Assembly (NCBI RefSeq): GCF_000389965.1
Contig: NC_021191.1
Location: forward strand, 2,729,501 to 2,793,500
Reading direction: 5' to 3'
DNA: 64,000 nucleotides
Source of the DNA: Actinoplanes sp. N902-109
GTDB taxonomy: Bacteria; Actinomycetota; Actinomycetes; Mycobacteriales; Micromonosporaceae
Numbering within the stretch: position 1 is the first letter of the stretch; each line of letters starts with the position of its first letter. The translations under genes were made by a program, and so were the position numbers. Shown in pieces: positions 20,001 to 22,757 of the stretch. Below the pieces are notes generated by a model that worked only from the letters and a program-made list of their open reading frames with translations, ran no database searches and was not told the DNA's origin.

Positions 20001-21176
20001 CTGCACGAGTTGACGCTGGGACAGCCGATCGAGTCGTTCGTCATGTTCTCCTCGGTCGCCGGCGTGTGGGGTAACCCGGGGCAGGCGAACTACGCGGCGG
20101 CCAACACGTTCGTCGACGCACTGGCTGCGTACCGGAAGGGGCTTGGTCTGCCGGGGGTTTCGATCGCCTGGGGACCGTGGCAGGTTGCTGACGGCGGGAT
20201 GGCCGACGGGCTGACGGAGGCCGACCGGCAGCGGATGGCGCGGCAGGGTGCGATCCCGCTGAACGAGCAGGACGGGCTCGCCTTGCTCGACATCGCGCTG
20301 GCATCGGCTGCAGCATCCACCGAGGCTGCCGCGCGCACCGGGGCTGGCGCGCCCGCCGAGGCTGCCGCGCCCATCGGGGCTGGCGCGCCCGCCGAGGCTG
20401 CCACGCCCGCCGCGCCCGCCAAGCCCGCTGAGGCTGCCGCGCCCGTCGCGCCAGCCGGGGTCGCCGCGTCGGCGCACACCCCACCGGCGGCGGGTACGGC
20501 GTTGCTGGTGGCGGCTCATCTTGATCGCGCTGCGTTGCGGCGGCGGCAGGGTGCTGGGCTTCCATCGATTGCGGCGGAGCTGGCCGGCGCCGGTGGTTCG
20601 GCTGGGCCGGTGCGAAGGGTGGCCGGTGGCGTACCGGAGCAGAGCGGGCTGGCCGCGCGGCTGGCGGGCCTGGACGCGGAGGACCGGGACAAGGCCGTGC
20701 AGGATGCGGTGCTTGCGCAGGTCGCGTCGGTGCTGGGCATGGCCGGGGCGGAGGCGGTCTCGGCCGGGCGGTCGTTCCGGGAGCTGGGCTTCGATTCGCT
20801 GGCCGCCGTCGAACTGCGTAACCGGCTGGGGGCGGCGACCGGACTGCGGCTGCCGGCCACGGTGGTGTTCGACCATCCCAGCCCCGAGGCGCTGGCGGCG
20901 TATCTGAGTTCGCAGGTCGGCGGGGCGCAGCGCGAGGAGACGACGGTGCTGGCGGCGTTCTCCGGACTTGAGAAGATCGAGTCGTCGCTGGACCGGCTGC
21001 TTGCCGACGATTCGGCGCGCAGCAAGGTGACGGCCCGGGTCAAGGCTTTGCTGGCACAGCTCAGTGCGGCTGAGTCCGCCGGTGACGACGAGGAGGAAAC
21101 GGCGGTGGCGGACCGGATCCAGGCGGCGACCGACGATGACATCTTCGACTTCATCGACAAGGAGCTGGGCATCTGA
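1..21176 (+). CDS. PKS A: modular type I polyketide synthase, 4 modules visible, 5'-truncated
   Basis: Giant multienzyme; the frame is open from base 3 (first visible residues VGSPDDLW, about 20 residues into a ketosynthase) to the TGA ending at 21176, 7057 residues visible. Four consecutive modules share the order KS-AT-DH-KR-ACP. All ATs carry GHSIG plus HAFH (malonyl-type), all DHs keep the HxxxGxxxxP and DxxxH motifs, and all KRs keep glycine-rich, Ser and Tyr residues. Each module should therefore add two carbons and one double bond, giving a conjugated polyene. The C-terminus (about 20950-21176) is a helical docking domain ending DFIDKELGI; there is no thioesterase, so the chain passes to another subunit, most simply PKS B. 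A GTG at 96 is only an internal codon; the true start is upstream. Its KS domains differ in signature from those of PKS B-D. The number of modules upstream is unknown. Confidence 0.97.
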   Translation, partial: VGSPDDLWNLVVTGTDAITPFPEDRGPLWEDVFDPDPAAAWKSHTREGGFLHDAGNFDAPFFGISPREALAMDPQQRLLLETTWEALEDAGIDPATLQGSATGVYAGLMYHDYSVGGTMPDEVEGYISTGGSGAVASGRVSYALGLEGPAVTVDTACSSSLVALHLAAQALRSGECDLALAGGVTVMSTPTTFVEFSRQRGLATDGRCKAYSEEADGTGWGEGVGVLVVERLSDARRNGHRILAVVKGSATNQDGASNGLTAPNGPSQQRVIRAALANAGLQASDVDVIEGHGTGTRLGDPIEAEALLATYGQGRQQDRPVLLGSVKSNIGHTQAAAGVAGVIKMIQAMAHGTVPATLHADVPSSQVDWETGAVNLVTSPVDWPEVDRPRRAAVSSFGFSGTNAHVILEQAPPSLSGAEARTLPVTPWLISARSEEGLAAQTARLAQALPVDAHPTDVGWSLATMRSALSHRAVVLGTDPTELMAGLAAPVVRGVAGSVGKVGFVFTGQGAQRTGMGAELYAAYPVFAQAFDAVCAALEEHLDGSLRTVIAGGDGLLDQTMWTQAGLFAIEVALFRLLESWGVTPAVVAGHSIGELAAAHVAGVWSLDDAAAVVAARGRLMQALPTGGAMVAVEASEPEVLAVLDEISIDIAAVNGPRAVVISGPEPAVLAAAERFKAAGVRTRRLRVSHAFHSALMEPMLAEFAQVTASVSYAQPRITGVSTVTGQPVTGEWSDPDYWVRQVRQAVRFGDAVTGLRDAGVRTFVEVGPDGVLTALGHGDDDAEVWVPVLRRERDEAYTLMTAVATLHVRGGHVDWTAVFAESGAHRIALPTYAFTWQRYWLDAASMNPSGWGQRSASHPLLGATVESPAGGGVVMTGRLSLASQPWLADHTVAGQVVVPGAALIEMAVRAGDEAGLSRVAELVVEAPLVVPVRGSVRVQVIVDAGDQVTIYSQTSDEWVRHAVGTLAPSTDIAEVDAALAQWPPADSVEQGLDDLYAVLGNVGLAYGPVFQGVQRAWRRGAEIFVELSLGDDVNVAGFGIHPALLDASLHMLALDAASAGGAVVPYAWTDVALYSTGATAARVRLAPTGSGDGMAITLADDNGGLIASVASLTIRAVDVDAVDAAREASFSVDWIPARLDGNVDSGRWAVLGGDAAFLPEMPRSASIEGLAASSVDVVVLACSPADARDMAQSARSTAKAVLGQVQEWLANESLAATRLLVVTERADVTPASAGVTGLIRVAAAENPGRIVLADVDELGVDAALLQAGLHLGEPEFAVRGGAVLVPRLVRTTTSSLDTASVAGDAQPSASDVDDTVLITGASGALGAVVARHLAGARGVRQLLLLSRRGPAATGLPDLAAELAATGTTVRVTAADVADRAELAGVLGRTPVRGVVHAAGVLDDGVIGALTPQRVDSVMRPKVDGAWHLHDLTVTMDLTSFVVFSSVAGVWGNPGQANYAAANTFVDALAAYRKERGLPATSIAWGPWQVTDGGMAETLTDADRQRLARQGLAHLTEDDGLALLDAARAADRSLFVATRLDLASAREANLPLLSGLVRRTTRRRTAAQNLTGSGNELARRIATLPEAEQETHLLDLVRAQLASVLGLADDSSIDARGAFRDVGIDSLTALELRNRLNESTGLRLSATIVFDYPTPLALAQSLRTELLGADAELAPTARTAVTGGDQLVIVGMGCRFPGGVSSPGELWDLVMAGGDAVSAFPQDRGPLWDNVFDPDPEALGKTYSARGGFLSDAAAFDAEFFGISPREALAMDPQQRLLLETSWEALEDAGIDPDSLHGSSTGVFAGLMYHDYGLGGQVPGEVEGYVGTGNSGGVASGRVAYALGLEGPAVTVDTACSSSLVAMHLAGQALRSGECELALVGGVTVMSTPSTFVEFSRQRGVSVDGRCKAYAESADGTGWGEGVGVLVMERLSDARRNGHRVLAVIKGSATNQDGASNGLTAPNGPSQQRVIRAALASAGLQPGDVDVVEGHGTGTRLGDPIEAQALLATYGQDRSADQPVLLGSVKSNLGHTQAAAGVAGVIKMVQAMNHGVVPATIHVDAPSSKVDWTAGAVELVTSPVDWPEVGRPRRAAVSSFGLSGTNAHVILEQAPSAVSGAEVPALPVTPWVVSARGEEALAAQLDRLAHNVPVDADPTDVGWSLATMRSALSHRAVVLGADRTELVAGLAAPVVQGVAGSIGKVGFVFTGQGAQRTGMGAELYAAYPVFAQAFDAVCAALEEHLDGSLRTVIAGGDGLLDQTMWTQAGLFAIEVALFRLLESWGVVPAVVVGHSIGELAAAHVAGVWSLDDAAAVVAARGRLMQALPAGGAMVAVEASEAEVLAVLDEISFDIAAVNGPRAVVISGPEPAVLAAAERFKAAGVRTRRLRVSHAFHSALMEPMLAEFAEVTASVSYAEPRIAGVSTITGQPVTDEWSDPDYWVRQVRQAVRFSDAVAGLRDAGVRTFVEVGPDGVLTALGQGDDEAEVWVPVLRRERDEAYTLMTAVATLHVRGAHVDWTRLYGGGRRVDLPTYAFSRQRYWLDAAAGALDPAGLGQSDAAHPLLGATVELPAGGGVVMTGRLSSASQAWLVDHKVAGQVVVPGSALVEMAVRAGDEAGLSRIAELVMEAPLVVPARGGVSVQVTVGADDDVAIYSQNSGEWIRHAVGRLASADSSAEVVADLTQWPPVGAVAQELDDMYASLAGSGLEYGPVFQAVRRAWRRGDEIYADLALDADVNVSGFGIHPALLDASLHVLAADSDSQDGPQVPFVWTDVEVHSTDATAARVRLAPSPAGDGVSVTLADDAGELIASVGSLTVRALVPAADGQAALRDSLYGIDWIPARIDSNIIPSSVDDADETAGRWATITLGTGIGAASAGDAFLPHSLRYASMAELIAAGTTPDVVVLAHRPAPADDMADSAYHAATVVLDQVQQWLAAEEFSGSRLVVLTERADGAPAAASVTGVVRVAAAENPGRVVLADVDNLSVLDDGLLRAGLQLNEPEFAVRDNALLVPRLVRLPAPPASSEAGAATGTVLVTGASGALGAVVARHLAGRRTGSVLLLSRRGPAAPGQAELAADLAGMGTTVRIMAADVADRNELAAATADVDLIGVMHAAGVLDDGVLSALTPERFSTVMRPKVDGAWHLHELTKDLTLDFFVVFSSIAGVWGNPGQANYAAANTFVDALASYRRGLGLPGTSMVWGPWQVADGGMAGTLTDADRDRMSRQGLIALTGSEGLALLDAALTMDVSTVVAVHLDLTARQDEIRPLLSQLVRRQTRRRTTRAGAAKGGLAERLAALPTPEQETHLLDLVRAQLASVLGLGNPGSIDARAAFKDVGIDSLTALELRNRLNESTGLRLSATIAFDYPTPIVLAAYLRTELLGTGPAASSAVPVAVAGGDELVIVGMGCRFPGGVSSPGDLWDLVTTGGDAVSAFPDDRGPLWDNVFDPDPEAIGKSYSARGAFLSDAAEFDAEFFGISPREALAMDPQQRLLLETSWEALEDAGIDPVSLHGSSTGVFAGLIYHDYGVHGPVPGDVQGYVSTGSGGAASGRVAYALGLEGPAVTIDTACSSSLVAMHLAAQALRSGECGLALAGGVTVMATPTTFVDFSRQRGLAPDGRCKAYAEAADGTGWSEGVGVLVMERLSDARRNGHRILAYVRGTAMNQDGASNGFTAPNGPSQQRVIRAALASAGLDAVDVDVVEGHGTGTRLGDPIEAQALLATYGQGRSQDRPVLLGSVKSNIGHTQAAAGVAGVIKMVQAMNSGIVPASLHVDAPSSKVDWATGAVQVVTSTVDWPEVDRPRRAAVSSFGLSGTNAHVILEQGPATPPAAEAGALPVTPWLISARSEEGLAAQASRLAQALPVDAHPTDVGWSLATMRSALSHRAVVLGTDRTELMAGLTAPVVRGVAGSVGKVGFVFTGQGAQRTGMGAELYAAYPVFAQAFDAVCAALEEHLDGSLRTVIAGADGLLDQTMWTQAGLFAIEVALFRLLESWGMTPAVVAGHSIGELAAAHVAGVWSLDDAAAVVAARGRLMQALPTGGAMVAVEASEPDVLALLDEISIDIAAVNGPRAVVISGPEPAVLAAAERFKAAGVRTRRLRVSHAFHSALMEPMLAEFAQVTASVSYAQPRIAGVSTVTGRPVTDEWSDPGYWVRQVRQAVRFGDAVSGLRDAGVRTFVEVGPDGVLTALGQGDDEAEVWVPVLRRERDEAYTLMTAVATLHVRGGHVDWRTVFAGTGARRVDLPTYAFSRQRYWLNPATGGQNGDLGLGTPEHPLLGATVELPAGGLVMTGRLSVASQPWLAEHVVAGQIVVPGAALVEMAVRAGDEAGLSRVAELVMEAPLVVPARGGVSVQVTVGADDAVAIYSQVSGSWIRHAVGTLAASATSAEVAADWAQWPPAGAEARELAGLYPVLEAAGLAYGPTFQAVTAAWRRGDELFAEVRLGEDVNVSDFGIHPALLDASLHALAAEAGSQGGAPPVPFAWTDVEVHASDAAVARVRLAPSGHGDGVSVTLADETGALIASVGSLAVRAFEKAAVVGTVLPDALFTIDWIPSHVDDDSRSVHMDGDGPWTELWAVLETTDATDPGQPLDPQTAHGVLPGVPRYPSIDDLITAVNPGNAAPEVVLLPLPQQAAEDIAAAAHRAAGAVLGQVQRWLAAESLSGSRLLVVTERAEAAPASASVPGLIRVAAAENPGRIVLADADDLAGLDASLLAAGLDSGEPEFAVRAGVVLMPRMVRMPVPQETPTVRGSTGAVLVTGASGALGAVVARHLAEQGVTDLVLLSRSGPSAVGAADLAAGLASLGTGVRLVNADVADRDELSAVLDGTGLRGVVHSAGVLDDGVLSALTPERFSTVMRPKVDGAWHLHELTKDLALDFFVVFSSIAGVWGNPGQANYAAANSFVDALAAYRRNLGLPGVSLAWGPWQAGDGGMVEALGDAERQRMARQRLIPLDEAQGLALLDVAVSAESPLIVAAHVDLTARQDDVRPMLSGLVHRQTRRRAAPGAGSQGGLAGKLATLSETAQEALLVELVQTQAASVLGLSGTQAVDARGAFKDVGIDSLTALELRNRLNESTGLRLSATIVFDYPTPLALAQSLRTELLGMQTAQAPVVPAAVADGDELVIVGMGCRFPGGVSSPGELWDLVMAGGDAVSGFPQDRGPLWDNVYDPDPEAIGKSYSAHGAFLNDAAEFDAEFFGISPREATAMDPQQRLLLETSWEALEDAGIDPVSLNGSSTGVFAGLMYHNYGLGGQVPGEVEGYVGTGSSGGVASGRVAYALGLEGPAVTIDTACSSSLVAMHLAAQALRSGECDLALAGGATVMSTPGTFVEFSRQRGLAPDGRCKAYSESADGTGWGEGVGVLVMERLSDARRNGHRILAVVKGSATNQDGASNGLTAPNGPSQQRVINAALANAGLQPDDVDVIEGHGTGTRLGDPIEAQALLATYGRDRDPARPVLLGSVKSNLGHTQAAAGVAGVIKMIQAMHHGTVPATLHVDSPSSKVDWTTGSVQLVTESTAWPSADRPRRAAVSSFGFSGTNAHVILEQAPSSVSGAEVPALPVTPWVVSARGEEALAAQLDRLARNVPVDADPTDVGWSLATMRSALSHRAVVLGADRAELVAGLAAPVVRGVAGSVGKVGFVFTGQGAQRTGMGAELYAAYPVFAGAFDAVCAALEEHLDGSLRTVIAGGDGLLDQTMWTQAGLFAVEVALFRLLESWGMTPAVVAGHSIGELAAAHVAGVWSLDDAAAVVAARGRLMQALPSGGAMVAVEASEPDVLALLDEISIDIAAVNGPRAVVISGPETAVLAAAERFKAAGVRTRRLRVSHAFHSALMEPMLAEFAQVTASVSYAQPRIAGVSTVTGRPVTDEWSDPDYWVRQVRQAVRFGDAVSGLRDAGVRTFVEVGPDGVLTALGQGDDEAEVWVPVLRRERDEAYTLMTAVATLHVRGAHVDWTRLYGGGRRVDLPTYAFVRRPYWLTVGTGQADAGGLGLEASGHPFLAAALDLPAGAGLVLTGRLSLAAQPWLADHVVAGRVMVPGAALVEMAVRAGDEAGCSYLRELIVQAPLVLPGQGGMRLQVTVAEPAGDGGRAVVIYSRPDGERGDWTTHAVGVVATEAAGPAEAVGSAAVNGSAEVAGLAGLNGSAGVKGSAGTDGAWPPAGAEPEGLDGFYAALAEAGLAYGPVFQGVQRAWRRGDEVFAEVRLDETVDVAGFGLHPALLDGSLHLVAMDAVAAGGVVVPYAWNDVVVHSTGATVARVRLAPAVTGDGVAVTLADGNGELIASVGSLVVRALPAGLAGEEAARTSLFEVDWMPVPDGGVDDGRWVVLGDYAGLDDVLPEVVRHRDVSSLVTALSSGDAKPDTVIVSCIATPEAAGVIATLGAGEPSGGESSAAGSGGGESGAAGSTGGESGAAGSGGGESGAAGSGGGHQGTGGVARRARAATQQALAALQELLACEALGGTRLVLLTSNAVDAGGGTVDLAGAGVWGLGRVAQAENPDQIVLLDVDELRSDLTDVLKGAFGSGEPQVAVRAGRLVMPRLTPSAAGVAAGVGVGGEPAAVDGTVLVTGASGALGAVVARHLVRRGVDDLLLLSRRGPDAQGLAALAAELATAGTSVRVRAADVAERGDLAAVLSGVRLTGVVHSAGVLDDGVLDALTPERINTVMRPKVDGAWHLHELTLGQPIESFVMFSSVAGVWGNPGQANYAAANTFVDALAAYRKGLGLPGVSIAWGPWQVADGGMADGLTEADRQRMARQGAIPLNEQDGLALLDIALASAAASTEAAARTGAGAPAEAAAPIGAGAPAEAATPAAPAKPAEAAAPVAPAGVAASAHTPPAAGTALLVAAHLDRAALRRRQGAGLPSIAAELAGAGGSAGPVRRVAGGVPEQSGLAARLAGLDAEDRDKAVQDAVLAQVASVLGMAGAEAVSAGRSFRELGFDSLAAVELRNRLGAATGLRLPATVVFDHPSPEALAAYLSSQVGGAQREETTVLAAFSGLEKIESSLDRLLADDSARSKVTARVKALLAQLSAAESAGDDEEETAVADRIQAATDDDIFDFIDKELGI
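4866..7585 (+). repeat. Long duplicated tract, copy 1 (ACP of A1 through AT of A2)
   Basis: Paired with 15159-17878 at an exact offset of 10,293 bp at both ends. The left edge (4866-4978) is identical for 113 bp to 15159-15271; the right edge (7426-7585) is identical for 160 bp to 17719-17878. The interior (KS and AT) is highly similar by eye but not aligned base by base. Confidence 0.8.
5059..10140 (+). other. PKS A module A2: KS-AT(malonyl)-DH-KR(B-type)-ACP
   Basis: KS starts at LVIVGMGCRF; active-site Cys 5568-5570; EGHGTGT near 5968. AT about 6600-7590 with GHSIG and HAFH. DH has DHKVAGQVVVP near 7770 and LLDASLH near 8230. KR has GASGALG near 9105, LDD near 9345, NYAAAN near 9511. ACP GIDSL lies near 10005. 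The linkers flanking its AT resemble module A4, while its KR core is almost identical to that of A3 (see repeat entries). Confidence 0.93.
9354..9517 (+). repeat. KR-core duplicate, copy 1 (module A2)
   Basis: 164 bp from just after the LDD motif to the catalytic Tyr region match 14514-14677 with a single mismatch (position 9450, a versus g), far closer than the surrounding sequence. Consistent with recent gene conversion between the A2 and A3 ketoreductases. Confidence 0.9.
10195..15300 (+). other. PKS A module A3: KS-AT(malonyl)-DH-KR(B-type)-ACP
   Basis: Active-site Cys at 10698-10700; EGHGTGT present; AT about 11735-12740 with GHSIG near 12000 and HAFH near 12298; DH with EHVVAGQIVVP near 12898 and LLDASLH near 13365; KR GASGALG near 14265, LDD near 14506, NYAAAN near 14671; ACP GIDSL near 15165. 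All catalytic motifs that can be read are intact, so an alkene is predicted. Confidence 0.93.
14514..14677 (+). repeat. KR-core duplicate, copy 2 (module A3)
   Basis: Partner of 9354-9517; one mismatch in 164 bp. Confidence 0.9.
15159..17878 (+). repeat. Long duplicated tract, copy 2 (ACP of A3 through AT of A4)
   Basis: Second copy of the tract at 4866-7585, same length (2720 bp). The linkers before and after the AT match A2 rather than the neighbouring A3. Confidence 0.8.
18331..18440 (+). repeat. Imperfect Gly/Ser/Ala repeat inside the A4 DH region
   Basis: Degenerate repeats encoding variations of NGSA and VxGSA sit between the two DH catalytic motifs. The equivalent stretch in A1-A3 is short and not repetitive, so this is an insertion, probably a surface loop. 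Confidence 0.7.
19141..19260 (+). repeat. Four 30-bp tandem repeats in the A4 KR structural half
   Basis: Four units of exactly 30 bp, each starting gtgagtc, differing by only a few substitutions and encoding a GESGAAGSGG-like decapeptide. In frame, glycine/serine rich, upstream of the active KR half. Confidence 0.95.
20322..20465 (+). repeat. Four 36-bp imperfect tandem repeats after the A4 KR
   Basis: Four in-frame 12-residue units beginning at 20322, 20358, 20394 and 20430, each starting gaggctgcc and encoding EAA(A/T) followed by Ala/Pro-rich sequence. Located between the KR catalytic part and the ACP. Confidence 0.85.
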
Positions 21177-21356
21177 GCTCGGCCGGCAGAGCGGTGCCGG
21201 GCGTCGAGCCTCGCTGCAGAGGTACGACGTCCCGGCGCCGGCTGCGTTCCAGCACCGGCTGCGACGGGCATGGCGAGCACGCGGGTGGCACAGCGAGCGG
21301 GCCGGCAACGCGCCGTGGACAGCCGGCAGCGCGCCCCCGAAGTCGTACACGACAAA

Positions 21357-21380
21357 GGGCCCTCCCCAAGAGGAGGGCCC
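21357..21380. terminator. Hairpin terminator between convergent PKS A and thioesterase genes
   Basis: Perfect 9-bp stem (21357-21365 pairs with 21372-21380, arm GGGCCCTCC) with a 6-base loop. A short TTT follows on the minus-strand side. Its place between two converging stop codons (21176 and 21396) suggests a bidirectional terminator. Confidence 0.8.
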
Positions 21381-21395
21381 AAGCCGTACAAACGC

Positions 21396-22145
21396 TCAGC
21401 TGTTCAATTTCTCACGCAGGATCTTCAGCACAGCCGGCGCCTCGTCGGCGATGAAGAAGTGACCGCCGGGCAGGACGTTGAGGTCGAAGGCGCCGGTGGT
21501 GTGGCGGTTCCAGGCCTCGGCTTCCGCGACGGTCGTCTTGGGGTCGTGGTCGCCGGTGAGGACCGTGATGGCCGCGTTCACCTTGGTCTGGGCCGGGATG
21601 CCGTGCAGCTCGGCGGCGCGCAGGTCGGCTCGGAGGGCGGGCAGGGCCGCGCGCATGAGCTCGTCGTTGGCCAGCAGGCTGGAGTTGGTGCCGTTGAGCT
21701 TGCCGAGCTCGGCGAGCAGGTCGTCGTCGTTGAGTTTGTGGGAGGTCTCGTTGCGCGTGGTGGAGGGGGCGCGGCGGCCGGAGGCGAACAGTCGTACCGG
21801 CTGCCGGCCCTTGGCCTCGAGCCGGCGGATGACCTCGAAGCCCAGGGCGGCGCCGAGGCTGTGGCCGAGGATGCTCAGCGGCAGGTCGTCCTCGCGCGAC
21901 AGGATGTCGGCGATCCGATCGGCGAGCAGGGCCACGTCGTCGATCGGGCGTTCGTGGCGGCGGTCCTGGCGGCCGGGGTACTGCACGGACACCACGTCGA
22001 TCCCGGGGCTCAGCGCGACCGAGACGGGCAGGAAGTAGGCCGCCGAACCGCCCGCGTGCGGCAGGCAGACGAGCCGGGCGGTGGGGGCGCTGGCCGGGCG
22101 GAACCGGCGCAGCCAGAGAGCGTCGGTGGTAGCGGTCGTTGTCAT
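21396..22145 (-). CDS. Type II thioesterase (alpha/beta hydrolase, PKS editing enzyme)
   Basis: 249-residue discrete thioesterase of the type II family, which hydrolyses stalled or misprimed acyl groups from PKS carrier proteins in the cytoplasm. The sequence shows the family's early HAGG motif (residues 30-33), the nucleophile elbow GHSLG with Ser96, a likely catalytic Asp in GDHDP (Asp201 the better candidate) and a C-terminal GGHFF with His229. Length is normal for the family. The ATG at 22145-22143 gives a normal N-terminus; I see no strong ribosome-binding site before it. The gene is convergent with PKS A and divergent from the small gene at 22312. Linkage to the PKS genes makes a proofreading role likely; it is not the chain-releasing domain, which would be fused to the last PKS module. 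Confidence 0.95.
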   Translation of the reverse strand: MTTTATTDALWLRRFRPASAPTARLVCLPHAGGSAAYFLPVSVALSPGIDVVSVQYPGRQDRRHERPIDDVALLADRIADILSREDDLPLSILGHSLGAALGFEVIRRLEAKGRQPVRLFASGRRAPSTTRNETSHKLNDDDLLAELGKLNGTNSSLLANDELMRAALPALRADLRAAELHGIPAQTKVNAAITVLTGDHDPKTTVAEAEAWNRHTTGAFDLNVLPGGHFFIADEAPAVLKILREKLNS

Positions 22146-22194
22146 GCGCAGAATTGTCGCGGGAAAATCGTGAAACGGGAAGCGAAAGGCTTTG

Positions 22195-22258
22195 GTTCAA
22201 GTGTCGAACGCATTCAGTTGAACGCGCATTAGACATCGGTCCGCGGCGGAGTTACGTT
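22195..22258 (+). promoter_or_regulatory. Putative promoter and operator of the 105-aa gene
   Basis: Candidate -35 TTAGAC (22229-22234), 18-bp spacer, -10 TACGTT (22253-22258). Four bases upstream of the -35 lies TCAGTTGAACG (22214-22224), an 11-mer found inverted at the same distance from the PKS B -35. GTTCAA (22195-22200) and TTGAAC (22218-22223) form a spaced inverted repeat; GTCGAACGC and GTTGAACGC (22203, 22217) form a near direct repeat. The -35 match is weak. Confidence 0.45.
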
Positions 22259-22311
22259 GCTGCCAACCGGTCGCCTTGGTCCCGGTTTCAATTTTCAAGG
22301 AGTGATGAGCA

Positions 22312-22629
22312 GTGGGACACATCTTCACACTGATCCTCAACCGGGAAGTCACCGACGAAGAGGTTTCGGCCCTGCGCGAGGCCGGCTGCCGCAACGCTGT
22401 TTTCGGCACCGACTCGCTGCCCACGAACGCCGACGTCACGGTCGCGAAGCTGGACTTCGACGACCCGGAGTCGCCGTCGCTGGCCGAGGCCATCCAGTCG
22501 GCGATGGACGCGGTGAAGACCATCGAGGGTCTGAGCATTCCCGGTCTCACGGTGCCCGCCGTGGCCAAGCCCGACACGGTGATCGACGCCGAGGTTGTCG
22601 AGAGCGAACTGGTCACCGCCGACCAGTGA
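22312..22629 (+). CDS. Small protein of unknown function (105 aa)
   Basis: I do not recognise a characterised family. GTG start at 22312 is forced: an in-frame TGA lies at 22306-22308, and AAGGAG (22297-22302) is 9 bases upstream. The protein is acidic, with no signal peptide or membrane segment. The order of hydrophobic residues suggests a strand (HIFTLIL), a helix (residues about 14-26), a strand around DVTVAKLDF and a helix around residues 57-70, followed by a Pro/Val-rich tail. It sits in a 2.4-kb island between PKS A and PKS B, divergent from the thioesterase and followed by its own hairpin. Its promoter region shares an 11-bp motif with that of PKS B, so co-regulation with the cluster is possible. 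A role in biosynthesis is not shown. Confidence 0.85.
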   Translation: MGHIFTLILNREVTDEEVSALREAGCRNAVFGTDSLPTNADVTVAKLDFDDPESPSLAEAIQSAMDAVKTIEGLSIPGLTVPAVAKPDTVIDAEVVESELVTADQ

Positions 22630-22638
22630 GGCAACCGG

Positions 22639-22671
22639 CCGCCCGGAGCCGACCCGATCGGCGCCGGGCGG
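22639..22671 (+). terminator. Hairpin downstream of the 105-aa gene
   Basis: Stem CCGCCCGG (22639-22646) with CCGGGCGG (22664-22671), one mismatch, then GCCGA with TCGGC around a 5-base loop. It begins 9 bp after the stop and has no T-tract, the form common for actinobacterial terminators. Confidence 0.65.
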
Positions 22672-22721
22672 TCACTGCTTGACCGGCACGACCCGGCCGT
22701 GGCGGGCGGAGAAGCAGCCGG

Positions 22722-22757
22722 TTGCGGCACCCCTCCCGCGTCCCTACATTGTGGACC
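22722..22757 (+). promoter_or_regulatory. Leaderless-type promoter of the DUF1707 gene
   Basis: TTGCGG (22722-22727), 17-bp spacer, TACATT (22745-22750), then 7 bases to the ATG at 22758. The -10 matches TANNNT and the spacing would place transcription start at or next to the start codon. No ribosome-binding site precedes the ATG, as expected for a leaderless mRNA. Confidence 0.65.

Larger units (their letters stand above)
15352..20930 (+). other. PKS A module A4: KS-AT(malonyl)-DH-KR(B-type)-ACP
   Basis: Active-site Cys 15861-15863; AT about 16900-17890 (GHSIG, HAFH); DH with DHVVAGRVMVP near 18063 and LLDGSLH near 18637; KR GASGALG near 19681, LDD near 19923, NYAAAN near 20089; ACP GFDSLAAVELRNRL near 20790. 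It is longer than A1-A3 because three low-complexity or tandem-repeat insertions sit in the DH, in the KR structural half and after the KR. The KR and ACP sequence also differs from the other three modules (GFDSLAA rather than GIDSLTA). It is the last module before the docking helix. Confidence 0.92.

Noticed and set aside
20950..21176. A terminal thioesterase on PKS A
   Set aside because: The C-terminus is a short acidic docking domain without a GxSxG motif.
21177..21356. A short gene between PKS A and the hairpin
   Set aside because: Open frames here have no ribosome-binding site or recognisable protein features; treated as untranslated DNA.
22146..22194. A promoter for the thioesterase on the minus strand
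   Set aside because: Only poor -10/-35 matches (GACAAT-like near the start codon, no TTGAC-type box at the right spacing); not enough to annotate.
22305..22307. ATG at 22305 as a start for the small gene
   Set aside because: It is out of frame with the 105-aa protein, and its own frame gives an Arg-rich product running into the next region.
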